Source of the DNA: Mycobacterium sp. ACS4054 | Lineage (GTDB): Bacteria > Actinomycetota > Actinomycetes > Mycobacteriales > Mycobacteriaceae | Assembly (NCBI RefSeq): GCF_001667275.1 | Contig: NZ_LZHV01000008.1 | Coordinates: forward strand, 1-46,944 | Length of the DNA stretch: 46,944 bases | Direction of reading: 5' to 3' | Shown: one piece after another, positions 12,612 through 26,450 of the stretch | Layout of the letters: every line of letters begins with the position of its first letter | Position numbering within the stretch: the stretch's first letter is position 1 | The notes under the pieces: model-generated | The model's input: only the letters and a program-made list of their open reading frames with translations | Databases searched by the model: none | Told to the model about the DNA's origin: nothing | Position numbers and translations under genes: made by a program

Positions 12612-13223
12612 ATGTTTGAAGGACCCGTCCAGGATTTGATCGACGAGCTCGGCAAGCTGCCGGGTATCGGGCCCAAGAGTGCGCAGCGCATCGCCTTCCA
12701 CCTGTTGTCGGTAGAACCGCCGGACATCGACCGGCTGACCGCGGCGCTGGGGAAGGTGCGCGACGGCGTGCGGTTCTGTGCGGTGTGCGGCAACGTCTCC
12801 GACAACGAGCGCTGCCGGATTTGCTCGGATCCGCGTCGGGACGGCTCCCTGGTCTGCGTCGTCGAGGAGCCCAAGGATGTGCAGGCCGTCGAGCGCACCC
12901 GAGAGTTCCGCGGCCGCTACCACGTGTTGGGCGGTGCGCTCGATCCGCTGTCCGGAGTGGGGCCCGAGCAGCTGCGGATCCGCGAGTTGCTGAGCCGGAT
13001 CGGGGAGCGGGTCGACGGCGTCGACATCACCGAGGTGATCATCGCGACCGACCCCAACACCGAGGGCGAGGCCACCGCCACCTACCTGGTCCGGATGCTG
13101 CGCGACATCCCGGGGCTGGCGGTCACCCGGATCGCGTCCGGCCTACCGATGGGCGGCGACCTGGAGTTCGCCGACGAACTCACGCTCGGTCGCGCGCTCG
13201 CCGGCCGCCGGGCGATGGTCTGA
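12612..13223 (+). CDS. recR: Recombination protein RecR
   Basis: 203 residues, normal family length. Acts with RecF/RecO in loading RecA at gapped DNA. Visible parts: N-terminal helix-hairpin-helix ([20 protein letters not shown]), a four-cysteine zinc finger (FCAVCGN ... CRIC, about 55-72), a Toprim domain beginning [10 protein letters not shown] with [12 protein letters not shown], and a C-terminal Walker-like segment ([22 protein letters not shown]). Immediately downstream of ybaB in the same direction. It converges on the small secreted-protein gene, with 6 nt between the two stops. Confidence 0.97.
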   Translation: MFEGPVQDLIDELGKLPGIGPKSAQRIAFHLLSVEPPDIDRLTAALGKVRDGVRFCAVCGNVSDNERCRICSDPRRDGSLVCVVEEPKDVQAVERTREFRGRYHVLGGALDPLSGVGPEQLRIRELLSRIGERVDGVDITEVIIATDPNTEGEATATYLVRMLRDIPGLAVTRIASGLPMGGDLEFADELTLGRALAGRRAMV

Positions 13224-13229
13224 GGTCGC

Positions 13230-13667
13230 TCAGGATTTGATCAACCGGAACGGGCGCGTGACGGTCGAGCCAGGACCGCCGCACCCGTCCGCCGTGGTCG
13301 TCCGGCCCTCACCCGCGAGGGACACGGCGTCGAAGCTGTAGTCGACGGTTGCCGGGACGGAGGCTCCGTTCGCGCACGGCGCCTGCGTCGCGCCGCTGTG
13401 GGTCCAGCGTCCGTTCGCGAGGTCGAACTCCCAGCTGATGACGAACGTCCCGCCGTCCTGCGAGGTCGCCAGCGTGCAATCAGACCCGCACGGGGCGAAC
13501 ATCCAATTGGTCGACTTGTCGCTGTCGGTATAGAGCACGGTGTACCGGCCGCTGGGCACCTCCGGGGCGGCGTGCGCGGGCACCGGCGCGATCAATGCGG
13601 CCGTGACGAGCAGGGCGCTGCCGCCTGCCAACCCCGGCCGACTGCTCCTGGCGATGTCTTTCCTCAC
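13230..13667 (-). CDS. Small secreted hypothetical protein with conserved-looking cysteines
   Basis: I place the start at GTG 13667, because this gives a textbook signal peptide: basic N-region (VRKDIARSSR), hydrophobic core and an AHA-type cleavage site near residue 33. The mature part is about 112 residues, Thr/Ser/Gly-rich, with four Cys (CGSDC, APCANG, DGCGG) that could form two disulfides. The start lies 1 nt past the gatD stop, so it may be the last gene of a murT-gatD operon. I do not recognise the family. It occupies the slot where M. tuberculosis has Rv3714c, but I see no reason to call it an orthologue. Confidence 0.75.
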   Translation of the reverse strand: MRKDIARSSRPGLAGGSALLVTAALIAPVPAHAAPEVPSGRYTVLYTDSDKSTNWMFAPCGSDCTLATSQDGGTFVISWEFDLANGRWTHSGATQAPCANGASVPATVDYSFDAVSLAGEGRTTTADGCGGPGSTVTRPFRLIKS

Positions 13668-13668
13668 G

Positions 13669-14376
13669 TCAGCGCGCCCCCAATCGCTCCCGGCGCAACA
13701 ACTCCACCTCCGGCAGGTCCAGCGGCGCCAGGTCACCCACCACCTTGCCCAGCAACAGGTCGGCCAGTTCGGGGTTGCGGGCCAGGCACGGCCCGTGCAT
13801 ATAGGTGGCGACGACGCTGCCCTGCACCGCGCCGTCGAAGCCGTCGCCCGCCCGGTTGCCCGCGCCCCTGGTCACCGCGCCCAGCGGCGACGCCGCGGGA
13901 CCGAGAACGGTGCCGCCCCGGTGGTTCTCGAAACCGGTGAGCCGTTGGGTCAGCCCGGGCAGCAGCGGCTTGGTGATCAGCTCGCCGATGGTGCGGGCAT
14001 CCTGCGGCGAGGTGGTGGCGTCGAGCATGCCCACACCGTCGACCCGTTCGCCCGCCGACGTCTCATACCACCGGCCGAGCACCTGGACGGCCGCGCAGAT
14101 CGCCAGCACGGGCGCCCCCCGCTCCGCGGCGCGCTGCAGCCCCGGATGTTTGATCAGGTGCCGGGTGGCCAACCGCTGCGCGTAATCCTCCGCCCCGCCC
14201 AGGGTGTAGAGGTCCAGCGAATCCGGCACCGGGTCGGCCAGCGTGATCTCCACGATCTCGGCTGGGATGCCCCGCAACCGCAGCCGCTGGCGCAGCACCA
14301 GCGCGTTGCCGCCGTCGCCGTAGGTGCCCATCACGTCGGGCAGCACCAGCCCGATCCGCACGGTCGAGTCAGCCAT
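13669..14376 (-). CDS. gatD: Lipid II isoglutaminyl synthase, glutaminase subunit GatD
   Basis: 235-residue class I (CobB/CobQ-type) glutamine amidotransferase. It supplies ammonia to MurT, which amidates D-Glu of the peptidoglycan stem to D-isoglutamine. Nucleophile Cys94 lies in AICAAVQVLG and the partner His194 in TYMHGPCL. It overlaps the murT stop by 8 nt, consistent with stoichiometric production of the two-subunit enzyme. Orthologue of Rv3713, older name cobQ2. Confidence 0.95.
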   Translation of the reverse strand: MADSTVRIGLVLPDVMGTYGDGGNALVLRQRLRLRGIPAEIVEITLADPVPDSLDLYTLGGAEDYAQRLATRHLIKHPGLQRAAERGAPVLAICAAVQVLGRWYETSAGERVDGVGMLDATTSPQDARTIGELITKPLLPGLTQRLTGFENHRGGTVLGPAASPLGAVTRGAGNRAGDGFDGAVQGSVVATYMHGPCLARNPELADLLLGKVVGDLAPLDLPEVELLRRERLGAR

Positions 14377-15598
14377 GGCGCGCCAACGCCCGTTGCAGCT
14401 GCAGGAAGGCGGTGTAGTTGGCGACGACCTCGACCCGCCCGGGCGGGCACGACGCGATGGCCGCCACGGTGTCGTGCACCAGCGTGTGTTCGACCCCCGC
14501 GTACCCGAGGCGCACCGCCAGGTCGGTGCCGCGTTCGCCGGCGGCGACCACGGCGGTCTCTTCGAAGTGCTCGAAGCGCACGTCCCACAGCCAGGACAGG
14601 TCCTCGCCGTCGGGCACCTGCCCGTTGACCGAGATCACCACCCCGGCGGCCTGCTTGTCGACCATCGACAGCGCCTCCTGCCAACCGGCTGGGTTCTTGG
14701 CGAGCAGGATTCGCGCCTCGTGCGCGCCCACTCGGACGGTCCGGTAGCGGCCTGCGACCTCGTCGACGCCCGAAACGGCCGCCACCGCCTTCGCCGGGTC
14801 GGCACCCAGCGCGACGGCGGCGGCGACGGCCTGGGCGGCGTTGCCGCGATTCACCGCGCCCGGCAGCGCCAACCGCATCGGCAGGGCCAGCCCGTCGGGC
14901 CCGTACAGCGTTTCTTCGTCGAACCACCACTGCGGGCTGGGCCGCTTGAAGTCGGCCCCCGTCGAGTACCAGTGGCCCTGGTCGCGGACGATGACCTCGC
15001 CGCTGCGTGGGCAGCTGACCGAGTCGTTCGCCCAGGAGCCGCCGGCGGCCACCCACACCACGTTGGGGCTGTCGTAGGCCGCCGACGTCATCAGCACGTC
15101 GTCGCAGTTGGCGACCACGACCGCCCCGGGATGCCGGGCCAGCCCGGCCCGCAGCGTGCGCTCGATGACGTTGATCTCGCCGACGCGGTCCAGCTGGTCG
15201 CGGGACAGGTTGAGCAGGATGATGACGGCCGGCTCGACGGCGTCCGAAACGTGCGGCACGTGCATCTCGTCGACTTCCAGGGCCGCCAGCGGCGCCGCGC
15301 GGTTGGCCGCCAGCGCGGCCACCAGCCCGGCGTCCATGTTCGCGCCCTCGGCGTTGGTGGCCACCGAGCCCAGCGTGCCCAGGGCGGCGGCGGTCATCCG
15401 GGTGGTGGTCGACTTGCCGTTGGTGCCGGTGACCACGGCGGTGCGGCGTCCGGTCGCGAGCTGACGCAGCACTGAGCGGTCGAGGGTCATCGCGATCAGG
15501 CCACCGATCATGGCCCCGGCCCCGCGGCCGGTCACCCGCGAGGCCCAGCGCGCGCTCGCTCCCGCGGCGAGGGCAAGGCGGGCGCGGGTGGTGATCAC
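14369..15598 (-). CDS. murT: Lipid II isoglutaminyl synthase, ligase subunit MurT
   Basis: 409 residues. A Mur-ligase-type ATPase with P-loop GTNGKSTTT (about 58-66), central domain with LNLSRDQLDRVGEI, and the C-terminal DUF1727 domain that binds GatD. Acts on membrane-bound lipid II with GatD. The GTG start (VITTRAR) is chosen because no better start lies upstream. The insertion that in staphylococcal MurT holds a four-cysteine zinc ribbon is present in outline (VSCPRSGEVI ... FKRPSPQWWF), but only one Cys of that motif is visible. Orthologue of Rv3712. Confidence 0.95.
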   Translation of the reverse strand: MITTRARLALAAGASARWASRVTGRGAGAMIGGLIAMTLDRSVLRQLATGRRTAVVTGTNGKSTTTRMTAAALGTLGSVATNAEGANMDAGLVAALAANRAAPLAALEVDEMHVPHVSDAVEPAVIILLNLSRDQLDRVGEINVIERTLRAGLARHPGAVVVANCDDVLMTSAAYDSPNVVWVAAGGSWANDSVSCPRSGEVIVRDQGHWYSTGADFKRPSPQWWFDEETLYGPDGLALPMRLALPGAVNRGNAAQAVAAAVALGADPAKAVAAVSGVDEVAGRYRTVRVGAHEARILLAKNPAGWQEALSMVDKQAAGVVISVNGQVPDGEDLSWLWDVRFEHFEETAVVAAGERGTDLAVRLGYAGVEHTLVHDTVAAIASCPPGRVEVVANYTAFLQLQRALARHG

Positions 15599-15610
15599 CC
15601 GGGCAGTTTA

Positions 15611-15725
15611 AGGGCGATCGCGAGCGCGGTGCAGAGCGCCGGGCGCTGCGGGTCGCCCTCATCGAATCAGGGCGATCGCGAGCGCGGTGCAGAGCGCCGG
15701 GCGCTGCGGGTCGCCCTCATCGAAT
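15611..15725. repeat. Tandem 58-bp direct repeat, two copies, with internal inverted repeat
   Basis: Copy 1 is at 15611-15668 and copy 2 at 15669-15725. They are identical over 57 bp. Each unit begins AGGGCGA and contains its reverse complement TCGCCCT near its end, so each can form a stem. AGCGC-CGG-GCGCT inside gives a second short hairpin. It lies between the divergent murT and dnaQ-like genes. The layout resembles mycobacterial intergenic VNTR/MIRU-type units, but I cannot name the family. Confidence 0.9.
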
Positions 15726-15753
15726 AAGTGGCATCGCGATCACGATCGAATTG

Positions 15754-15795
15754 CCGACCGACACGGCAGCGCAGCGACCAGTCGATGTCGGTCGG
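15754..15795. promoter_or_regulatory. Inverted repeat before the dnaQ-like gene
   Basis: Perfect 10-bp arms CCGACCGACA (15754-15763) and TGTCGGTCGG (15786-15795) are separated by 22 nt, ending 18 nt before the ATG at 15814. It could be a 5'-UTR hairpin or a regulator site. The role is unknown. Confidence 0.5.
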
Positions 15796-15813
15796 ACGTG
15801 CCATTCTCAATTC

Positions 15814-16806
15814 ATGAACCGGGTGTCCTGGGGGCGGCCGGCCAGCGAGCCGGACGGGGGCTGGGCCGTCATCGACGTCGAGACCTCCGGCTTCCGCCCG
15901 GGCCAGGCGCGGGTCATCAGCCTGGCGGTGCTCGGTCTCGACGGCGACGGTCGCGTCGAACAATCCGTGGTCAGCCTGCTCAACCCCGGCGTGGACCCTG
16001 GTCCCACCCACGTGCACGGGCTCACCGCCGCCATGCTGGAGGACCAGCCGCAGTTCGCCGACGTCGTCGACGACGTGATCAAGGTGCTGGACGGCCGCAC
16101 GCTGGTGGCGCACAACGTCGCATTCGACTACGCGTTCCTGGCCGCCGAAGCCGAGCTCGCCGAGGCGGAACTTCCCATCGAATCCGTCATGTGCACGGTC
16201 GAGCTGGCCCGGCGGTTGGACCTCGGCATCGAGAATCTGCGGTTGGAGACGCTCGCGGCGCACTGGGGCGTGACCCAGGAACGGCCGCACGACGCCTTCG
16301 ACGACGCGATGGTGCTGACCGGTGTGCTCGCCTCGGCGCTCGAGCGGGCGCGCGAACGCGACATCTGGCTGCCGGTGCACCCGGTGACCCGCCGCCGCTG
16401 GCCCAACGGCCGCGTCACCCACGACGAGCTGCGCCCGTTGAAGGTGCTCGCCTCGCGGATGCCCTGCCCGTATCTGAACCCCGGGTTGTATGTGTGCGGC
16501 AGGCCGCTGGTCCAGGGGATGCGGGTGGCCCTCGCGGCCGAGGTCGGCCGCACCCACGAGGAACTCGTCGAGCGCATCCTGCATGCCGGGCTGGCCTACA
16601 CCGACGCCGTCGACGGCGAGACGTCGCTGGTGGTGTGCAACGATCCGGCGCCGGATCAGGGCAAGGGCTACCTGGCTCGCCAGCTCGGGGTGCCGGTGAT
16701 CTCCGACGCACAGTTCATGGACTCGATCCGCGTCGTCCTCGGCGGCACCAGCATGGAGGAATTCACCGACACCACCGAGGTGCACCAGCAGCTCGCGCTG
16801 TTCTGA
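15814..16806 (+). CDS. dnaQ: DnaQ-like 3'-5' exonuclease with C-terminal BRCT domain (Rv3711c orthologue)
   Basis: 330 residues, close to the 329 of Rv3711c. The DEDDh exonuclease domain shows ExoI (VIDVETSGFRPG, about 18-29), ExoII (VAHNVAFDYAFL), and ExoIII-epsilon with the His and Asp (RPHDAFDDAMV). A BRCT-like domain fills the C-terminus (about 225-325: MRVALAAEVGRTHEELVERI ... LGVPVISDAQFMD). The likely role is a proofreading or repair exonuclease. Start ATG 15814 is preferred over an upstream ATG at 15751, which would add a non-conserved leader across the inverted repeat. Confidence 0.92.
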   Translation: MNRVSWGRPASEPDGGWAVIDVETSGFRPGQARVISLAVLGLDGDGRVEQSVVSLLNPGVDPGPTHVHGLTAAMLEDQPQFADVVDDVIKVLDGRTLVAHNVAFDYAFLAAEAELAEAELPIESVMCTVELARRLDLGIENLRLETLAAHWGVTQERPHDAFDDAMVLTGVLASALERARERDIWLPVHPVTRRRWPNGRVTHDELRPLKVLASRMPCPYLNPGLYVCGRPLVQGMRVALAAEVGRTHEELVERILHAGLAYTDAVDGETSLVVCNDPAPDQGKGYLARQLGVPVISDAQFMDSIRVVLGGTSMEEFTDTTEVHQQLALF

Positions 16807-16814
16807 AGTACCCC

Positions 16815-16843
16815 TTGCACCACTACGCCCGTAGTGCTAGCGT
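16815..16843 (+). promoter_or_regulatory. Promoter of membrane-protein/TetR pair
   Basis: -35 TTGCAC (16815-16820), 17-nt spacer, -10 TAGCGT (16838-16843). Initiation 6-7 nt downstream falls on the ATG at 16850, predicting a leaderless transcript. Confidence 0.7.
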
Positions 16844-16872
16844 CGGGGCATGAGTACCACTACAGATGTAGT
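16822..16872. promoter_or_regulatory. Two palindromic operators, ACTACR-N2-YGTAGT
   Basis: ACTACGCCCGTAGT at 16822-16835 lies in the -35/-10 spacer. ACTACAGATGTAGT at 16859-16872 lies within codons 4-8 of the first gene. Both have perfect 6-bp arms around 2 nt, with centres 37 bp apart. The TetR-family gene two positions downstream is the obvious candidate binder. The core TACAGATGTA of the second also fits the BlaI/CopY-type TACANNTGTA pattern. Confidence 0.7.
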
Positions 16873-17298
16873 ACACGGGCGATCGTGGTGGGCGTCCTTC
16901 CGCGGGCACGGCTACTTCTTCCGGCAGGCGGCCATGCTGACCATCTCGCTCGGGTTCGCCCTGCATCTCTACCGGGTGATCTTCGGCGACGCCCTCACCC
17001 TGCAGCACGCCGCGACGCTGACCAACGACCGGATCCTGCTGGTGCCCATGACCTACGCCGGCATCACCGGCATCCTGGTGTGGCGGCGCGTCAAATTTTC
17101 CAGCAATCGGCATCGGGCACTGTTCACCGCATCGGTCGTCTACATCGCCGGCAGCGTGCCGCTGCACATCTACCTCGACTACGTGATCAAGGACCTGAAG
17201 TTCGTGACGTGGTTTCCGATGTGGTTCAGCTATTTGCTGCTGCTCGTCGTCTATCCGGCGTTCCTGACCATGTTCTGGCGACTGCGCTTGCGAGACTG

Positions 17299-17299
<1 letters not shown>
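16850..17299 (+). CDS. Small polytopic membrane protein, unknown function
   Basis: 149 residues with about four predicted membrane spans (roughly 27-45, 62-80, 92-112, 122-142) and a cytoplasmic-looking Arg-rich end (RLRLRD). Aromatic-rich (WFPMWFSYLLLL). I do not recognise a domain. It is followed by a TetR regulator with a TGATG overlap. A membrane protein plus TetR pair under self-repression suggests a substrate- or stress-induced function. The pair is inserted between the dnaQ-like gene and leuA, which are neighbours in M. tuberculosis. Confidence 0.85.
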
Positions 17300-19816
<2,517 letters not shown>

Positions 19817-19963
19817 ATCTGCTGGCTGCGACGGCGGCGGCCGCCCGGCTCCCGCCGGCCCCCGGGTAGCCCGCAAGCCGCCGAAATCGAGTACCGCACT
19901 ACTCACGCCAACCCGCGTCTTCCGGCCCTACGGTCGGGGAAGCCACACAAACAGGAGGGTGTC

Positions 19964-20806
19964 ATGACGGCTTTACGAGAGTCCCCACGCGTCAAAGACG
20001 TTGAGGCAATGCTTGATTGGAGTCACGTTCGCGGTTACGGCTGGCGGCCGCAGCTTCCGGACGTACGCGACCGCGTGTACACGGCGAGGCTGCGGACGCC
20101 GGCGCCCGCCGAAGCCGACCTGCGGCCGTCGATGCCACCGGTCTACGACCAGGGGCAGCTCGGCTCCTGCACCGGCAACGCGATTGCCGCCGCGATGGAG
20201 TACGAGCGGGACCGGCAGGGTCTGCCGGACTTCGTGCCGTCGCGGCTGTTCATCTACTACAACGAACGCGCGCTCGAAGGCACCGTTTCCAGCGACTCGG
20301 GTGCGGTCATCAGGGACGGCATCAAAACGGTGAACTCCGACGGGGTCTGCCAGGAGACGCTGTGGCCCTATGACCTCGGGATGTTCACGGTCAAGCCGCC
20401 GAAGCGTTGCTACGTGGCGGCGCTCACGGACAAGGCGATGCAATACGAGGCGATCCAGACGCTGGGCGACCTGAAGGACGCGATCTCCTCGGCACTGCCC
20501 GTGGTGTTCGGCTTCACCGTTTACGAGAGCTTCGAGTCGCAGGCCGTCGCGCACACGGGCGTCATGCCCATGCCCAAACCGGGTGAGTCGACCGTCGCGG
20601 CCCACGCCGTGCTCGCCGTCGGCTATTCGGATCCCAAGGGACACTTGATCGTTCGCAACTCGTGGGGAGACTCGTGGGGTGACCACGGCTACTTCTACAT
20701 GCCCTATCAGTACCTGACCGGGGCCAAGTCGGCGTCCGACAGCGCGCCCATCAACGGGGCCCACCTGGCCAGCGACTTCTGGGCGATCCAGCTGGTGTCG
20801 TCGTAG
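19964..20806 (+). CDS. Papain-like C1 family cysteine peptidase
   Basis: 280 residues. Start ATG 19964 has AGGAGG at 19953-19958. Catalytic set: Gln63 and Cys69 in [13 protein letters not shown], His214 in [10 protein letters not shown], Asn232 in [15 protein letters not shown]. No signal peptide, membrane segment or long pro-domain is visible, so it appears cytosolic or secreted by a non-Sec route. The substrate is unknown. It stands alone between leuA and ask, an insertion compared with M. tuberculosis, and shares a 300-bp divergent region with leuA. Confidence 0.9.
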   Translation: MTALRESPRVKDVEAMLDWSHVRGYGWRPQLPDVRDRVYTARLRTPAPAEADLRPSMPPVYDQGQLGSCTGNAIAAAMEYERDRQGLPDFVPSRLFIYYNERALEGTVSSDSGAVIRDGIKTVNSDGVCQETLWPYDLGMFTVKPPKRCYVAALTDKAMQYEAIQTLGDLKDAISSALPVVFGFTVYESFESQAVAHTGVMPMPKPGESTVAAHAVLAVGYSDPKGHLIVRNSWGDSWGDHGYFYMPYQYLTGAKSASDSAPINGAHLASDFWAIQLVSS

Positions 20807-20859
20807 CGGCCGGCCGGTAGCCCGGCGACGGCGAACGGACCCGAGCGCGCGGACCCACG

Positions 20860-20865
20860 TATTCT
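20860..20865 (+). promoter_or_regulatory. Candidate -10 of ask-asd operon
   Basis: TATTCT fits TANNNT, with predicted start near 20872, giving a UTR of about 29 nt before GTG 20901. No clear -35. Confidence 0.4.
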
Positions 20866-20900
20866 GTTTGCGACCTATGTCCGCGAACGGAAAGAGAAAC

Positions 20901-24370
<3,470 letters not shown>

Positions 24371-24393
24371 ATCGCGGGCCGCGGCGTGGCCGG

Positions 24394-25764
24394 TTAGAGA
24401 ACGATCTCCTTCGGCGGCGCTTCCGGCCGGCCGGGGGGCGGGGGCTCGGTCGGGACGGGGCCGGCGGTCTGTGTACCGGGCGCGGCGCCCTCGGCGAGGG
24501 GCGCTTGCCGCTGGGCTTCCTCGGCGGCCTTCGCTTCGTCTTGGGCCTTCGCTTCCTCGGCGGCTTTCGCTTCCTCTTCGGCCGTCGTTTCGTCGTCCTT
24601 CTTCTTTTCCTCGTCCACCGGCGCGGTGTCCGAGGCGAGCTGCGCGGGGGCCGCGGCCCCCTGCCCGAGGCCCTGGAAGCTTTGCGCGGCGCCCTGTACG
24701 CCCTGCATCACGCCCTGCATCCCCTGGCCGAGGCCCTGCAGGCCTCCCGCGAGCTGGCCAAGCTGCGGCGTGGTCAGGCCGGGCGTCGGCGTTGGCTTGG
24801 GGTCGGGCTTCGGGTCGGGTTTGGGCTCGGGCTTGGGTCCTTCGCCGGGGGCGTGGATGACGGTGGCCTTGGGGGGAGGCGGGGGATTCAGCGGCGGCAG
24901 CGGCAAGTTCGCGTATTTCACGTAATAGCTCAGCGCCGATTCCGATTGCGCCTGCAGTTTCTCGTACCAGTCGATGGCCGACGGCAAGTAGGCCTGGTTG
25001 TTCGTCGCGTAATACGAGTACCAGTAATCGCAGAGCGCCACTTCGTAGGACGTCGGGTGCGCGCCGTCCAACGCGTACTGGTCGTCGTATCCGGTCTTGC
25101 CGGCCGCTTTCTTGTGCACGTCGACGACGCGGTTGGCCTGTTTGGCGAGGTCGCCGCACAGCGCCGCCATGGTTATGACGTACTCCCGCTGTTTCTGGAA
25201 GTTCTGCTCGACGGTGTCCCTGGCCTCACCCTCCCAATTGTTGAACAGCCGGAATCGATTGGTCTGCTCGAGAAGGGCCCGCTGGAAGGTTTGCCACTCC
25301 TGCGCGAACGCCCTGAATGCGGTGCCCTGGTCGCCGGCTTCGATTTCCGCCGCCGCCTGCCGGACCTCGTAGTACGGCAGCTCGATCGTCGACGCCGCCC
25401 CCAAGGGCGGCGGCGCGGTCCACGGCTCTTCCTCGGCGACGACCACCGCCGGCGCCACCGTCGACGCGGACGAACCGCTGTTCATCGTGCTCGCGATCGC
25501 CTCCGCGCCCTCGGTCTCGACCTGCTCGTAGGCCTTGGCCGCGTTCCGCAGCGACTTAGCCAGGGCCTTCCACTCTCGTTCGAGGCCTTTGAGGTACATC
25601 CGCACGTTGTCGGCGTTGAGCGCGAGGCGTGCGGCCGCGTCGGTGACGAACGTGAGGCCACACGGCCCCGGTGGGTTGGTGGACGGGACGGGCGGCAGCG
25701 GTTGCTCGATCTCGGCGGCGCGCGCGAGGAGCTCCTGATACTCGACGTTCAGCGTCTGCGTCAT
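24394..25764 (-). CDS. EspB-like ESX-secreted protein with PE/PPE fold, outside any ESX locus
   Basis: 456 residues, close to the 460 of M. tuberculosis EspB, and similar from the first residues (MTQTLNVEYQELLARAAEIE). The PE-like helical part is about 1-95 with secretion-type motif Y79-xxx-E83 (AKAYEQVE, where EspB has YxxxD). The PPE-like part is about 128-290 with W177-x-G179 (FNNWEGEA), then a Pro-rich exit (LNPPPPPKATV). The C-terminus differs: KPDPKPDPKP repeats, a Gly/Gln-rich segment (LQGLGQGMQGVMQGVQGAAQ), a Lys/Glu/Ala-rich coiled stretch and a Pro-rich end. The ATG has AAGGAG 11 nt upstream. No ESX core gene or chaperone lies nearby. By homology it is an ESX-1-type substrate that may oligomerise. 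Confidence 0.88.
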   Translation of the reverse strand: MTQTLNVEYQELLARAAEIEQPLPPVPSTNPPGPCGLTFVTDAAARLALNADNVRMYLKGLEREWKALAKSLRNAAKAYEQVETEGAEAIASTMNSGSSASTVAPAVVVAEEEPWTAPPPLGAASTIELPYYEVRQAAAEIEAGDQGTAFRAFAQEWQTFQRALLEQTNRFRLFNNWEGEARDTVEQNFQKQREYVITMAALCGDLAKQANRVVDVHKKAAGKTGYDDQYALDGAHPTSYEVALCDYWYSYYATNNQAYLPSAIDWYEKLQAQSESALSYYVKYANLPLPPLNPPPPPKATVIHAPGEGPKPEPKPDPKPDPKPTPTPGLTTPQLGQLAGGLQGLGQGMQGVMQGVQGAAQSFQGLGQGAAAPAQLASDTAPVDEEKKKDDETTAEEEAKAAEEAKAQDEAKAAEEAQRQAPLAEGAAPGTQTAGPVPTEPPPPGRPEAPPKEIVL

Positions 25765-26018
25765 AGCCGCTCGTACTCCTTGTGCCGCGGGCGGTGCGGT
25801 GGCGCCGGTCACCACCAGAGCAATCCTAAGCCCGCGAGTGTGGCCCGGTATGCGCTTATTTGCGCGGGCCACGCGGCGCGGGAACGGCAGGAATGCGCAG
25901 CGGGCCAGGCGATGTCGGCGGCCGGCGCGGCCCGCCGTTTCAGACGGGGCTGGGCTCACAGCTGCTACATAACCAATGCATAGCCCGAACTATTGTTAAC
26001 GGCTTCATCATTTGTCTC
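25765..26018. promoter_or_regulatory. Divergent region between the EspB-like gene and the His-rich membrane protein
   Basis: Minus strand: TAGGAT (25828-25823) as -10, about 60 nt before the EspB-like ATG. Plus strand: TATTGT (25991-25996) as -10, about 20 nt before ATG 26019. Neither has a clear -35. A small inverted repeat GCGC-TTATTT-GCGC lies at about 25853-25866. Confidence 0.35.
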
Positions 26019-26399
26019 ATGAGTGAAACAGCTGAAACCCCCACCGTGCGGTCGTCCACCGCAACTGCACCGGCCGCCGCGGAAGCCGTGGCGGCGTACC
26101 GCGCCCCGCGGGTCTTCCAACTCGCCGCGTGGGTCGCCATCGTCGCCGGGATCGTGTTCATCGTCGCGGTCGTCTTCTTCACCGGCTTCATCCTCGGCCA
26201 CCGCGGCGGACACCACGGCGGCCATCACCACCACAAGCACCACGCGGCGTGGATGCACCAGCACCGCATGGGCGGCCCGGGCGGCCCAGGCGGCATCCAG
26301 CAGGGCGGACCCGGCGCACAGCAGGGCGGACCCGCGTCGGCGACCCCCGGCGCGCCCGGCCCCAGCCAGATTCCGTCGTCCGTCGCCCCCTCCCGGTAG
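26019..26399 (+). CDS. Single-span membrane protein with His-rich and Gly/Pro-rich tail (Rv3706c position)
   Basis: 126 residues. A short N-terminal Ala/Thr-rich segment, one membrane span (about 33-58, WVAIVAGIVFIVAVVFFTGF), then HRGGHHGGHHHHKHHAAWMH followed by Gly/Pro/Gln repeats (GGPGGPGG, QQGGPGAQQGGP). A paralogue of the next gene. The His cluster could bind metal, but no function is established. Start ATG 26019 is preferred because the upstream extension to 25860 has no conserved features. Confidence 0.8.
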   Translation: MSETAETPTVRSSTATAPAAAEAVAAYRAPRVFQLAAWVAIVAGIVFIVAVVFFTGFILGHRGGHHGGHHHHKHHAAWMHQHRMGGPGGPGGIQQGGPGAQQGGPASATPGAPGPSQIPSSVAPSR

Positions 26400-26418
26400 C
26401 CCAATCCCCGATCAATCA

Positions 26419-26450
26419 GCAGCCCGGTGCTCACCAGAGCACCGGGCTGC
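26419..26450. terminator. Strong hairpin, 14-bp arms
   Basis: GCAGCCCGGTGCTC (26419-26432), loop ACCA, GAGCACCGGGCTGC (26437-26450), a perfect stem with no U-tract. It sits between the two tandem paralogues and is a likely intrinsic terminator or processing stem. Confidence 0.65.
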
